A stretch of DNA of 64,000 nt from Paenibacillaceae bacterium. Lineage in GTDB: Bacteria > Bacillota > Bacilli > Paenibacillales > Paenibacillaceae. Position numbers and translations under genes: made by a program. Below are positions 7,989 to 19,000 of this stretch, one piece after another. The notes beneath the pieces were generated by a model. That model saw nothing but the letters and a program-made list of their open reading frames with translations, was not told the DNA's origin and made no database searches. The stretch is from positions 62,001 through 126,000 of the forward strand of contig REGQ01000013.1 in assembly GCA_004134985.1 (NCBI GenBank), written 5' to 3'. Position 1 is the first letter of the stretch, and each line of letters opens with the position of its first letter.

Positions 7989-9142
7989 CGAGCGAGAAAG
8001 ACGGCGCATGGGAACCGGCAGGCGACCATGGCGAAACAAACCGCAATGCAAAGCACGGCGATGCTCATAATTCACTTGTGGATAATCGGGCTGCAGAAAA
8101 GGAGATGGCAGATGATGGGGCGGCCGAGCTGATCCTTGCCATTGAGACAAGCTGTGATGAGACATCGGCGGCAGTTGTTCGCGGCGGGACGGAAGTGCTC
8201 TCAAACGTCATCTCCAGTCAAATCGAAACGCATCGTCAGTTTGGCGGGGTCGTTCCGGAGATCGCTTCCCGCAAACATGTGGAGACGATCACCCTAATCA
8301 TGGAGCAGGCGGTGGCGGAAGCGGGCATTACGCTGCGGGATTTGAATGCCATTGCGGTCACGCAAGGCCCGGGCCTGGTAGGTGCGCTGCTCGTTGGGGT
8401 AGTTGCTGCCAAAGGCCTTGCGATGGCGCTGAACATTCCACTGATCGGCACGCATCATATTGCAGGCCATATTTATGCCAACCGGCTTGTTCACGAACTC
8501 GTCTATCCATCGATCGCACTGGTCGTATCCGGCGGTCACACGGAACTGGTCGTGATGGAGAGGGAAGGATCGTTTCAAATTATCGGTCGCACCCGAGATG
8601 ACGCTGTCGGGGAAGCGTACGACAAAGTGGCGCGCGCCTTGCAGTTTCCTTATCCCGGCGGGCCGCATATTGACCGGCTTGCGCAAGAAGCAGAGGAAGC
8701 GCGGGTGCTGCCACGAGCATGGCTTGAGCCGGATTCGTATGATTTCAGCTTCAGCGGTTTGAAATCGGCTGTCTTGGCTGCCATCAATCAGGCCAAGATG
8801 AAGGGCGAGCCTCCGAAGCATCCCGCCCTGGCGCGGGGGTTTCAGGAATCCGTTATTGAAGTGCTGGTTACGAAGGCGGTGCGAGCCGTCCGCGCGACGG
8901 GTGCGCGTCAATTGCTGCTTTGCGGCGGGGTTGCGGCAAACAGGGGACTGCGGAGCGCCCTGACAAGCCGCTGCGAGGAAGAAAATATTACGCTGCTCAT
9001 TCCGCCGCTTTCGCTGTGCACGGACAATGCAGCGATGATTGGGGCAGCGGCGCATCTGAAGTGGAAGGGCAAAGAGTTCTCACCACTGGAGCTGAAAGCT
9101 GACCCGGGACTTTCATTGGAAGCGTGGTCGGTTCAGCACTGA
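7985..9142 (+). CDS. tsaD: tRNA N6-adenosine threonylcarbamoyltransferase TsaD
   Basis: 385 residues from the ATGA overlap with rimI. TsaD transfers the threonylcarbamoyl group from its AMP adduct to A37 of tRNA. Visible motifs: [49 protein letters not shown] with metal ligands H158 and H162, [45 protein letters not shown] and [10 protein letters not shown]. The first 45 residues are a charged extension before the usual N-terminus. A start at ATG 8106 would give the standard length, but AAGGAG there abuts the ATG with no spacing, so the coupled upstream start is preferred. Last gene of the operon; no intrinsic terminator follows directly. Confidence 0.97.
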   Translation: MTSEKDGAWEPAGDHGETNRNAKHGDAHNSLVDNRAAEKEMADDGAAELILAIETSCDETSAAVVRGGTEVLSNVISSQIETHRQFGGVVPEIASRKHVETITLIMEQAVAEAGITLRDLNAIAVTQGPGLVGALLVGVVAAKGLAMALNIPLIGTHHIAGHIYANRLVHELVYPSIALVVSGGHTELVVMEREGSFQIIGRTRDDAVGEAYDKVARALQFPYPGGPHIDRLAQEAEEARVLPRAWLEPDSYDFSFSGLKSAVLAAINQAKMKGEPPKHPALARGFQESVIEVLVTKAVRAVRATGARQLLLCGGVAANRGLRSALTSRCEEENITLLIPPLSLCTDNAAMIGAAAHLKWKGKEFSPLELKADPGLSLEAWSVQH

Positions 9143-9160
9143 CCCGGACCCGAAGGGAAC

Positions 9161-9338
9161 AACGATTGTATTTTTTTGCAACAATTAAAAGGATGGTCGC
9201 GACAAAAGTGAAATTGTTGTAAAAAATACAAGATTTCATCTGAAAAAGTCATTTATTTTAAAAATTGTTGTAATTTATGCAACAATTTCACGAAAATCGT
9301 CTCATATGACGAGAAAAATTGTACGAAATACAACAATT
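9161..9338. repeat. Four evenly spaced AATTGTTGTA...TACAACAATT palindromes
   Basis: Four imperfect dyads of 23-27 bases begin at 9161, 9211, 9262 and 9316, that is 50, 51 and 54 bases apart. The best copy (9262-9288) pairs AAATTGTTG with CAACAATTT around a 9-base AT core. The DNA between copies is AT-rich and not conserved. It follows tsaD and precedes the convergent glycosidase gene. The 50-base phase is close to five helical turns, which would put all sites on one face of the helix. Function unknown. Confidence 0.7.
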
Positions 9339-9427
9339 CATCCTCTAAGGCACTTCATAGCGAGGCGCCAGGCATCCTGCCTGGCGTATCGACAAATCGA
9401 CAATCTCCCCGTTGAGTGGAGAGCAAA

Positions 9428-9463
9428 AACGCCGCTTTCGATGATTACGTCGAAGGCGGCGTT
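9428..9463 (-). terminator. Intrinsic terminator of the glycosidase gene
   Basis: Inverted repeat AACGCCGC-CTTCGA type arms around a 10-base loop; on the minus strand it is followed by five Ts. It lies 40 bases past the stop of the minus-strand gene. A second hairpin, GCCAGGCA/TGCCTGGC at 9366-9384, lacks a T-run. Confidence 0.8.
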
Positions 9464-9503
9464 GTTTGTGTTAGTAAGTTTATACCAGATCAGGCCAAAC
9501 GGA

Positions 9504-10583
9504 TTATTTGAAAAACAAAAAATGGGTCGACAGCTTCCGAAGCTGTCCATCCTTAGGATTGTTCACAACGCGTCCGTTGAAAATAAGCGATGAAGAGCCG
9601 CCGCCATCCAGATTGTAGGCATCTACCGCACCGAAACGAATCAGCAAAGTTTGCATTTCGGCTAATGTAGCACCCGAAGCTCCACTATTATTCGCACCGT
9701 CAGTAACAATAAACAGCAGCTGATCATCTTTGTAGTTAGCTACCACAGTGCGGGCTGTGCGTTTCGGGCTTGTCTGCCATTTGAGCGGAATCGTCTGGCG
9801 ATAACCGTTCTTGAGCAGGATGGGTACGAATGAAGCGCCGAACATGGCTTGTTCATTGTCAAGCTCCGTCTTGCTCGAATAGTTTCCCCCGACAAGCTTC
9901 AAGTCTTTATTCACACCGACAAAGAACAAATCCTTGAAGGAAGCTTCAAATCCGTTAACGTATTCGCCATCAAGAACCGTCGTACTGAGCGGGTAGCGCT
10001 CGCCGCCCTGGTCGGCAAAGCCGCCGGCATTAACGCCAGCCAGCGCTTTATAGCGTTGCGTAGCGGACAGCGTCGTCTCCGCTCCCCCGAATTTATCATT
10101 TCCCAATACCATCTTCATGGCATCCTCGGCTTTTAATTTTACCTTAAGCGCGTAGCCATTAAAGTTCTGCGCCTTTATATGAAAGAGTTGTGCTCGTAAT
10201 TTGTCGCTTTGCACAGTCGAAGAGGGGGTTCCCAGTTTAATCGTGATTCTCCGGTCATAGATTTTGGCCGGACGCGCAGCCTGGGTTGTTACGGTTTGGA
10301 CAATGGATTTCATATCCTTGTTCGTCTGGCTGTACAGCCGCGTGCTTTCTTTCAGCTTGTCGGCAGTCACAACTGCTGTAGCTTGCGCATCATCAAGACG
10401 CTGGGATAGCATAGCGGTATGTGTCAGGTGTTCAGGCGGGCGCTGCGACGATGGCTCGGGAAATGCACGATCGGAAAGCTCGAGCATCAGACCTCCCGTA
10501 GCGACAATCCAGATCAGCATGCCAATAAACGGCGCGCACGACAGCAGCGCAAGGCGATTGATCATCTTGACGTTCCAGTTCAT
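9504..10583 (-). CDS. Membrane-anchored phosphodiester glycosidase-family protein (NAGPA-like)
   Basis: 359 residues. One N-terminal membrane segment (about residues 9-32) acts as signal anchor. After a polar stalk, the C-terminal 200 residues match the phosphodiester glycosidase (NAGPA, formerly DUF2233) pattern: LAGVNAGGF, SPKRTARTVV, DQLLFIVTDG, LIRFGAVDAYNLDGGGSSS and FNGRVVNNPKDG near the end. In animals this family uncovers mannose-6-phosphate; in bacteria it is secreted or surface bound and implicated in cell-wall or teichoic-acid sugar metabolism, without a firm substrate here. It overlaps the preceding coiled-coil gene by ATGA, so the two are translationally coupled. Confidence 0.88.
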   Translation of the reverse strand: MNWNVKMINRLALLSCAPFIGMLIWIVATGGLMLELSDRAFPEPSSQRPPEHLTHTAMLSQRLDDAQATAVVTADKLKESTRLYSQTNKDMKSIVQTVTTQAARPAKIYDRRITIKLGTPSSTVQSDKLRAQLFHIKAQNFNGYALKVKLKAEDAMKMVLGNDKFGGAETTLSATQRYKALAGVNAGGFADQGGERYPLSTTVLDGEYVNGFEASFKDLFFVGVNKDLKLVGGNYSSKTELDNEQAMFGASFVPILLKNGYRQTIPLKWQTSPKRTARTVVANYKDDQLLFIVTDGANNSGASGATLAEMQTLLIRFGAVDAYNLDGGGSSSLIFNGRVVNNPKDGQLRKLSTHFLFFK

Positions 10584-11005
10584 TTCAACACGTCCAGGCT
10601 TTTCTGAAGCGCATCAAGCTTCTTTTTTACATCGTTGATTTGGGTATACAGCATGTTGCTGTTGTCTGTTTTGTCGTTGGCATTATCTTTGGTGAACGTT
10701 AGCAGTTCGTTCAGCGCCTCCACCTTGCTGCCTAACGACGTCATTTCTTCTGAAAAACCTTCCTCTACCTTAGTAAGCCTGGCTTCATACTCCGACTGCA
10801 TGGCCGCAATTTTCTGAGCGGTCTGCTGTTCGAGCTCCGCAGTAATTGCGAGCCTGGTTTGCTCTGTATACCACATAGTGCCGACTACACCGCTGGCGAT
10901 TAGAAATAGCCATACAACGAGGAAGACGATGATCGTTCCTTTGGGCGATTTTCGTTGTCTCCGCTCATAAACACTTGCCGTTGAAGTTGATGTTTCAGTA
11001 TTCAT
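10580..11005 (-). CDS. Single-pass membrane coiled-coil protein of unknown function
   Basis: 141 residues: a polar, Ser/Thr-rich N-terminus with a basic patch, one membrane helix (about residues 24-45, IIVFLVVWLFLIASGVV), then a long heptad-patterned helix to the end (EQQTAQKIAAMQSEYEARL and KKKLDALQKSLDVLK). No enzyme motif. The topology suggests a short cytoplasmic tail with the coiled coil outside the membrane. It is the first gene of a two-gene operon with the phosphodiester glycosidase, and so may scaffold or position that enzyme; this is inference from coupling only. GAGGAG lies about 13 bases before the ATG. Confidence 0.75.
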   Translation of the reverse strand: MNTETSTSTASVYERRQRKSPKGTIIVFLVVWLFLIASGVVGTMWYTEQTRLAITAELEQQTAQKIAAMQSEYEARLTKVEEGFSEEMTSLGSKVEALNELLTFTKDNANDKTDNSNMLYTQINDVKKKLDALQKSLDVLK

Positions 11006-11241
11006 TTCCGCTTTGTTTCTCCTCTTTAATCAGCTGCCTACTGCTAGTGAATCTATTATTTTAGACGAAAAAGAGCAGAAGAAGTTGCGGTTTTTTGATG
11101 TTTTCTGTCTTGGGGGATGAGAAAATCAGTCAAATTTCGACAAAACGGCAGCCTGCCAAATTGCGTGGGATCTTCGGTTGTTGCGTTGATTTCCGCTTAT
11201 TCACGCCGTATGATGAAACTATTGTGAAGTTTCTGTGAAGC

Positions 11242-11823
11242 TTGATTGGCCGTCCGGAGTCAGTCAAGGACCGGATGCTTGAACTGATCCGGCAGTCAAG
11301 AGATGATTACGACATTGTTTATACATTGTGGACCTTAAGGGACCTGGGGCTGGCGGAAGCACTACCAGACGTATTGGCGCATTTGGAATCACCAAACGGG
11401 GAAATTCGCAGTCTCGCGCTCCGCTTTTTTTCCGAATTTGGAGGTGTGGAGTATGTGCCGCAATTTGTTGCCGCGCTGAATAATGACAAGTCGCCGGATG
11501 TGAAGTGGACGGCCATGGACGCGCTTGATCGTTGGGGAGGACCCTCCGAAGTTAAAGCTGTGATGAATCGGCTGAAAAGGATCGTCTCCAGGCAGCGCAA
11601 GGGCGGCGGGCAATTTCCGGTGAGCGAGCTTATGTATGGAATCTCTTTCTTATGTAAGGAAGCGAAGGAGCAGGAGGACGTTCGGAAGCTGCTGCTTTCG
11701 CTGCAAACCTCCAAATCTGATAAATTGTTTGAGCATGAGAGAGATTGGCTGGCAAAGCTGATGGTAGAAACCGATGGTCCTAAGGACAGCGATGCAACAA
11801 TGTCTAACAATGCAATAAGGTAA
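11242..11823 (+). CDS. HEAT-repeat protein
   Basis: 193 residues from TTG 11242; no other ordinary start lies between the upstream in-frame stop (11236) and it, and ATG 11275 is the alternative. Helical pairs recur about every 30-35 residues: DIVYTLWTLRDLGLAEALPDVLAHL, GEIRSLALRFFSEFGGVEYVPQF, and SPDVKWTAMDALDRWGGPSEV. This is the PBS-lyase/HEAT pattern of a protein-binding solenoid without catalysis. Partner unknown. The ribosome site is weak (GTGAAG), so the start is uncertain. A strong promoter and terminator follow directly. Confidence 0.72.
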   Translation: MIGRPESVKDRMLELIRQSRDDYDIVYTLWTLRDLGLAEALPDVLAHLESPNGEIRSLALRFFSEFGGVEYVPQFVAALNNDKSPDVKWTAMDALDRWGGPSEVKAVMNRLKRIVSRQRKGGGQFPVSELMYGISFLCKEAKEQEDVRKLLLSLQTSKSDKLFEHERDWLAKLMVETDGPKDSDATMSNNAIR

Positions 11824-11858
11824 AAGGCCCGATTTGCACATAAATTTACATATTCGTA

Positions 11859-11887
11859 TTGTCTTTTCTAGTCTTTTATCCTATAAT
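11859..11887 (+). promoter_or_regulatory. Strong sigma-A promoter just before a terminator
   Basis: -35 TTGTCT (11859-11864), exactly 17 bases, perfect -10 TATAAT (11882-11887). Transcription would begin near 11894, only 23 bases before the terminator hairpin at 11917, giving a transcript of about 60 bases or an attenuated leader for the gene at 12044. Confidence 0.75.
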
Positions 11888-11916
11888 TAACATTATTAAT
11901 AGTTTTTGATGTGGGA

Positions 11917-11958
11917 AGCACCCACTTGCAATGATGGATTGCAAGGGGTGCTTTTTTT
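11917..11958 (+). terminator. Intrinsic terminator (or attenuator) ahead of the cell-surface gene pair
   Basis: AGCACCCACTTGCAAT pairs with ATTGCAAGGGGTGCT around a 5-base loop and is followed by seven Ts. It could end the HEAT gene mRNA or control read-through from the promoter at 11859 into 12044. Confidence 0.88.
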
Positions 11959-12043
11959 ATTTTCAGATATAGGCATACGTCTGTTTGTTATGCCGTGAAG
12001 CTACATTGCAAAGTCGAAAAAAGCTAAAAAGGAGCTGGGATAA

Positions 12044-13003
12044 ATGAAATTGAGTCGAAGCTGGAATGTGAAAAAATGGGGGACGCTCATGCTCACTGCG
12101 GTGCTGCTTGCTGCTTCAAGCGGAGGAGAAAAGGCAGCGGCGGCACATAAGGACATGAAGGTCAGCATGCCGCTGGAAGTGCTCTACGATGGACGGAAGA
12201 TGCAGTTCGACGTGCCTCCGAAAATGGTCAATAACAGCGTACTGGTGCCAATCCGTTTCGTATCTGACAAGCTGGGCGGCAAGTTGGCCGTGAATGGCAA
12301 GAAAATTACGATTACCAAAGGCAAGCAAGTGCTCCAAATTACGATGAACTCGAAGACGGCAGCCTTCAACGGCAAAACGGTGCAACTGAACCAAGCGGCC
12401 ATTGTCGATCGGGGCCGGACGCTCGTACCGCTGCGTGCAGTGAGTGAAGGGCTGGGCGTGAAAGTTGAGTGGGATAAAGTAACGCAGTTCGTCTGGATCG
12501 GCAAGAAGGAAGTGCCGGAGCTGAAGGACTTGATCAAACCGGTGAAGTCGGAGCCGTATAAGAAGTATTTTAAGGGTAGGAAGTTTTTCTACAAGCATCG
12601 GGTTGATGGAGTCAGTTCCCCTGCTACACAAGCTTATGTTATTGATGCAAACGATCTTCCTGTGGCCATAAATGGAGAGCATTTCTATCGTTACGATCTT
12701 GCTTCCTACAAGGACGGCACTAAGTTTATTCAGGCCACAACGACGGATAAGGGTAGTATGGCCACACAAATATACTATTTGAACTATGCATCAAAGCTTC
12801 GTTATCGTGCAACCACTACCAGCTACCAGGAGAACATCGGAGATTTCCGAATCCACTATTACCCTGTGGTTGATTCAACTGATGAAACGGCATTTGGTGA
12901 CAAGAATTATACAAAGTACAAGGTTGAAATTGCTGATTATGTAGGTATCGCTGCAGGCTATCCGGGCCTGGTTTTAATTAAAAATCCATTCAAGAAGGAG
13001 TAG
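12044..13003 (+). CDS. Secreted protein with copper-amine-oxidase N-terminal-like domains
   Basis: 319 residues. Signal peptide with cleavage likely near AAAA/HKD (residues 30-35). Residues 40-150 carry two halves of the copper amine oxidase N-terminal-like fold: PPKMVNNSVLVPIRFVSDKLGG and DRGRTLVPLRAVSEGLGVKVEW, each followed by an ITI/VWIG strand. This domain is very common in exported Paenibacillus proteins as a wall-associated module; no oxidase domain is present. The remaining 165 residues match nothing I know and contain repeated Tyr/Thr-rich strands. It is followed after 4 bases by the giant secreted protein, whose ribosome site lies in its last codons. The two are surely one operon and probably act together at the surface. 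Confidence 0.85.
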   Translation: MKLSRSWNVKKWGTLMLTAVLLAASSGGEKAAAAHKDMKVSMPLEVLYDGRKMQFDVPPKMVNNSVLVPIRFVSDKLGGKLAVNGKKITITKGKQVLQITMNSKTAAFNGKTVQLNQAAIVDRGRTLVPLRAVSEGLGVKVEWDKVTQFVWIGKKEVPELKDLIKPVKSEPYKKYFKGRKFFYKHRVDGVSSPATQAYVIDANDLPVAINGEHFYRYDLASYKDGTKFIQATTTDKGSMATQIYYLNYASKLRYRATTTSYQENIGDFRIHYYPVVDSTDETAFGDKNYTKYKVEIADYVGIAAGYPGLVLIKNPFKKE

Positions 13004-13007
13004 AGGG

Positions 13008-16000
13008 ATGCGAAAGAGCAGAAAGAAGATAAGCTGGCTTATGTTGCTGGTTTTTCTCGCCAACCTGCTCCCGGTGTTTCCCGCGCAGCCTGCCGAGGCT
13101 GCGTTGGGAGACAATAGCTGGGTGCAGCCGGTGAAAGCCCGCGATTATGACAGCAATCCAAGCACGATGCGTTATGCGGTCGGCTTTATGTATTACGAAT
13201 TGTGGAGCAAAGGGGACGGTACCTGGGGAGAAAATGCGCCAGGCATGACCGTCAGTATGGATAGAAACTATAACTTCAACTTTCCAGGACGAACCGTAAA
13301 AAATGTGAAGGCTCGTGCTTTTAATGGAAGTCAACTAGACATGAATTTTTTTAATGATTCTAGAACGGATGATTGGGAACAGTTTGAAGGGTACATTGCT
13401 CCATATGTCAATCAACCCGTAGCAAGTAGCATTTCGGGGCAAAGCACAGCTAATGTTTCGTTTAAAGTCAGTTTTCAAGGGAGATTAAACACCAGTTCGG
13501 GAGAGATGTATGATGTCATTCAACGCTCACCCCAGACCTACCCGACATTCAAAGCTCCTCAAAAGGCACTGCGCTACTACTTCCCCATCGTCTTCGAATT
13601 CGAACTCAACGGCAGCCTGGAGACGCGGCATTTCACGACAACGGGGCAGAGCTTGAACAGTGTGTTCGGCAACAAGACGCTGCCGATGGTCGCTGGCCAG
13701 ACGTATCCGCCGGCACCACCGACCAACGCACAGTACGAATACGTTGGGCACAAGAAGACGACCACCGGAGCCGAGCCGAGCGGCGCAGTCATTAATGGCA
13801 ACGCGCCAAGCTTCACATATAACGGCAATTTTGACCGGTATATCGTGAACTACTACTACAAGCCCAAGCCTGCGGAACCGAAAGGGACGATTGTCGTTCG
13901 TCACTATACGACGACGGGGCAAAGCTTGAATGCGGTATTCCCGAATACAACTGGCGAAATGACGGTCGGGCAAAGCTATCCGCCGCAGCCGCCAAGCAAC
14001 GCACAGTACGAATATGTCGGACATAAGAAATCGACGACCGGAAGTGATCCAAGTGGTGCCGTTCTGAGCGGCGTACCGAACTTCACATACACCGGAAACT
14101 TTTCAAAGTATATCGTCCATTATTATTACAAGTTACGCGTACCCGATCCGGAAAACGGCACTGCTTATATCCGACATGTGACTAAAACGGGCGCGAGTCT
14201 ATCGAATGTGTTCCCCGATCGCGTCGAGACGCTAACGAAAAATCGCGCGTTTCAACCGACCCATGGCACCAATAGCGCTTATACGTACTTGGGACATGTC
14301 AGCAGCACGAGCGGAAACCCGCCGACAAACTTTAACTCCCCTACTAAGGGAGCCTACAGTCTCGCGTCCTATAACGGCTCTTTCAAGACATTATATCTCT
14401 ATTATATCTATGAACAAACTGCGCCAGCGAACCCCGTTGCGAGCTTGAATGTGCGTCATATGGTGCGAACGTCTTCGACAGGAGCGTTCACGATGGCGCA
14501 TGAAACGAAGGAGCAATTCACGGCGTACCCTGGGCAGAAGATTGTGCAGTCCGATACGAAGTACGGGACATTCGTGGGCAGCAGCAGCAGTTACAGCAGC
14601 TACATGAATACCTACGGAACACAAACGAGTCAAACCGTGCTGATTAACCGGCTGCAGCCGCATGCATACATCTCCTTTTACTATCAAGGAAAGGACACGC
14701 GGCCGGAGACGGTGAAAGTGGATATCGAGATTGAAAAAAATCCGCTGCGTCAGGGAGAATTTAATATCATTCATCCGAAGATCGAGATGTTTGGCAACGG
14801 CTGTACGTACAGCTACAGCGATTGGGAGTATAGGCAAGGGGACAAAGTGCACACCCAGCGAACGAATGCCGGGGCACAGCAGCAATACTTTAGCTTCCCT
14901 TACCCTGCAGGCATTACACTTGGGACGGTCTATGTGACGCTGACGGCGACCAATTCCTGCGGAAACAGTGGTACGGTGACGAAAAGCTTTGAGATCATTC
15001 CTGATCCGACCAACCGACCACCTGTATTTAACATCGGCTGGTTCAAGGGGACCAACTATAACGGATGGGAGCCGGATGCACAGACCGTCATTCGCGGCGA
15101 GTTGGTGAACCTGCGCGTCCTGGAGAAGCCGTGGGCGCCTGAATTCGGCGGCGAACCGTTCGATCCGGACGGCGATGACATTTATTATGACTGGCAGTTT
15201 GATAAGAGTAACAGCGACTGGATTAAAGGGCTGCCGGCAAAATACGGCCTCAACAAAACGGCGATGGGCTTCACGGGCTTGTTAGCAGACGTGTCCGGTA
15301 CGCATCAGATTGAAGCCATTGCCCGAGACAGCCGGGGCGCATCGGCCAGACGGGTGGCATCGATCAAGGTTGTCGATCCGGAACCGCTGCCGATCATTGA
15401 AGTGCCAAGGCGTGTCGTGCAGAACCGACCGCTGCCGAAAGATGCAATTAACGGCAAGAAAAGTACAGCCGCGCCGGGACGGACGATCAAAGACTACCAT
15501 TGGGACAACAAGCGTGACGTTTATCCTGACCTGGGCGTGGAGAAGATCGAGCTGGAAGTCACGGATAATATGGGCATTCGCAATTTACCGGAGAAGAAAG
15601 CCATCGAATACATTACGGTGGTGGAAGATAAACCGCCGATTGCCAAGCTGGAGCTGCCTGAGCGTATGCTGCGGATCACAACCGCCGTTAAAAACGCCTC
15701 ACACAGTCCGGATGGCGATGAAATCGAAGAAAATGAAGTGTGGTATCGCTATGATGCCAATCATGATGGCTCGTTCGAGGATGAAGAGAAAGTGCCGCTG
15801 GATCTGGAACCTGGCCAATCGCTTAATTTCACACCCGAGCATGTCGGCAAGTACCAATTCTATGTGAAAGTGACGGAAGCTTGGGGACTTTCTGCAAAAG
15901 CCTGGTACGAACTTGAAGTGACCAACGAGCAGCCGGAAGCGAGCTTTTCGATCAAAGGAGAGCAGCCGGAGCCGCAGGAGTTTGACATCACGTTCGTCGA

Positions 16001-19000
16001 TGGCTGGGAAATGGCCTACAGCCCGAACTGGGAGCATTCCACCCTGCAGGAGGGCGTGGTAGAACGAATTCCGGAATTCGGGGTAAACCCGGAGAGCGAA
16101 GGCTTTACGGTTGTCTCAGCGAAGAACCCGTACATCGCTCCGTCCTGGGATACTGTGCCGATCAGACAGACCGCTCGAGTGCAGTATGAAATCGGGCGAG
16201 CAGAAAACCGTGAAAAACCGTTCAATTTACCGTACTTGTTCTCATCCTACGGTTTGGGACAGAAGTATAAGTCGGTTGGTTCGCTCGGCAGTATTCCTTA
16301 TATCCAGACCGACCGCAACGGAAATAACCCGGTTCAGATGCGGGTCGGGGGCAACAAAAATTTATTGGAGCATGGTAATTATTTGGCTGTCGATGTCAAG
16401 GGTGGTACCTACAGTATGCAGTGTACTTACTATAAATCGACGTCCAGTGACAGGGATGACTGGAACTATTATAGCTGCACCCTGACGCGGAAAGACCCAG
16501 AAGGCAATGTCTCCTGGGAGCATTCGTTTCCGCAGCGCGATTTTGGCTCTAACAGCAGTGTACCGTTCCAATTGTGCAATGATTTAAACTGCAGGACGAA
16601 TGCTCCAATACAAATCAGCGAAGACGGCCTGGCATTAAAAATTTATGATCCCGGTACCTACAGATGGTTGGAGTGGCGAGACATTGAAACGTTTGAGCCG
16701 GTCGATGGTCCGGTAACACGTTGGCCGTTGAAGTCCACCCTTGCCTACGGTAACAGTGTAGATATACGAACCGATGTCATTTATGAAGATGATGATGTGC
16801 GCGTGACGCATACACACAACAGGCGAACGGAGAATAATTCTTCCTACACGATGTATTACCGGTACATCACGCAAACCATTACATCGACGAACAAGGAGAC
16901 CGGTGAAAGAAAAGAGTATACGCTGTATAAGGACAAAAATTTTAACAGTACGCATTATTTTGCTTACTCGCCTTGTGAATATTGGAATGGTTGTAGCCAC
17001 ACTAATACGGACTACATCTATGATGTTAAAACCTTCGCATCACAGGATGGCATGATTGTGGTGGTGGACTCCTTTAACCGTATTATTTTGATGGACAAGT
17101 ATGGGAACGTGAGGAAGACACACCAGACATTCGGCATGTATCCGCAATATCAGGATGAGCTGGGTGGCGGTGTGAAACGAGACAGAAGGTACACGTTCGA
17201 TGACATGGGATTTGGCGCAGATGGCAAGATTTATGTCCAATTCAGAGAACAAAACAGCACTTGCTACAGGGAAACGTGTGGTGGCATAGGGCAATCCTGG
17301 TACCAATACACACTGTTCACCTTCGACGGGGGGCTAACGCCGCGGCCGCATGGCGCGAATGAGCTGGGCCAGACGATCCGCAAGGATACACTCATTGGCG
17401 ATGTGGACTATTCGTTTGAATTCACAAAGTCAGTGCCTTCGCTGCAGAACAGCCCGTCCGGTTTTATTTTTCGGGCGAAGGATCATCAGAACATGTACCG
17501 GCTGGAGATGTCGAACAAAAAGCTGACGGTCGTTAAAATCGTCAATGGGGTGCGAACGGAACTCGGGTCCACGAGCATCAATTTGCCGCTTGGCAAGATG
17601 ATGAATGTGAAGCTTTCCTTGCGGGATGATCGCATTCGCATTCGGGAGAATGGCCTGCCGCTGTTTGAAGTGCGCGACAAGACGTTTGCCGAAGGCAGCT
17701 TTGGTTACTTTATGGGCGGCTATGGGGATCACTTCGCCAACCTCGTCGCGGCGATCCCGGTCGTGAAGGAAGGCGAAATCGACGATATCGGGATCGTTGA
17801 TGAAAAGCTGAAGTATACCACGTTCTATGAAGACCTGGAACAAGACCCGAGAATCGAGGAGTTGGATAGCTGGACGTATGTACACAGCAAGCCAAATAAG
17901 TTCCTGAACAGCGGAGACGGCTACAGTGGTAAATCGCTGTACCATAACAAGACAGTCGTGGAGCCGGTGGATCGGCTGGATAAAGTCGGAGAGTATACGA
18001 TTACGTACGTAGCCACCGACAATCCGACACCGCCGGATTACCATTACCCGAGCGCCGTCTTTGCGGAGTACATCAAGGAATCGGACCCGTATACGAAAAC
18101 GGTGATCATTCACCGCAAGCCGGTTGCGCGGTTTACGGTGACACAAGATGATAAGTTCGTACTGACCTATAACGACAAGAGTTTCGATCCGGACCGCTGG
18201 CTGCCAGGGGGGACATGCTCGAAGGAAGACACCGGCATTCCGTACTGTGAAAACCGCGGTGTGCTGGAGCATAAGTGGACGTATACCGACCCGGAAGGGA
18301 AAACCTTCAGCCGGCAGATGACAAAACCAGTGAAACGCGGTCTGTATACGCTGCGTCTGGCTGTAAAGGATGAATATGGCGCTTGGTCGGACTGGTTTGA
18401 GGTGGAACTGTTCCTGGAAGCCGAGGTGCCGAATGTGCCGCCCGTGCCAGGCTTTACGACAAGCCATATCAATACGTTCCGCGGCGTGCCGGTCATCATC
18501 GATTCAATGGCTTATGACCTGGAAGATGGCGGACGAGAGAACTTGAAGCATGTGTACTACATTCGCGACCCTCAAACAAGAGTCGAGTCCGTACACAGCA
18601 ATTCCCGAACGAGCTGGGAGAAGACGTTCAGCAGCCTGGGCAACTTCCAGATCCGGCAGGTGGTGACCGACTCCAGAGGGGCTTCGGCGCAAATGATCAA
18701 AACCGTCACCATTCACAACCGCAAGCCGGTTGCGACCGTCACTCAGCCGGACAGCAGCAGTGCGGCCGAACCGGAACGCTTCATGGAACTGAGGCCGGAA
18801 TTAAAATGGCGATTCTATGATGCAGACGGTGACAGCCAGACGAGATACCAGCTGTCGGTCCATCGAGTAAGTAACAATGGCACGCTCGTCCAGTCTGGGG
18901 AGCGAACCGGGGCAGACAGCAGCTGGCGTACAACGTCAAATCTGCCAGAGAAAACACTCATGTATGTGATTGTAAGAGTGCATGACGGTATCGAGTGGGG

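Noticed and set aside
9161-9338. Mini CRISPR array
   Set aside because: The four dyads are imperfect, the repeats diverge, and no cas gene is near; spacing is that of a binding array.
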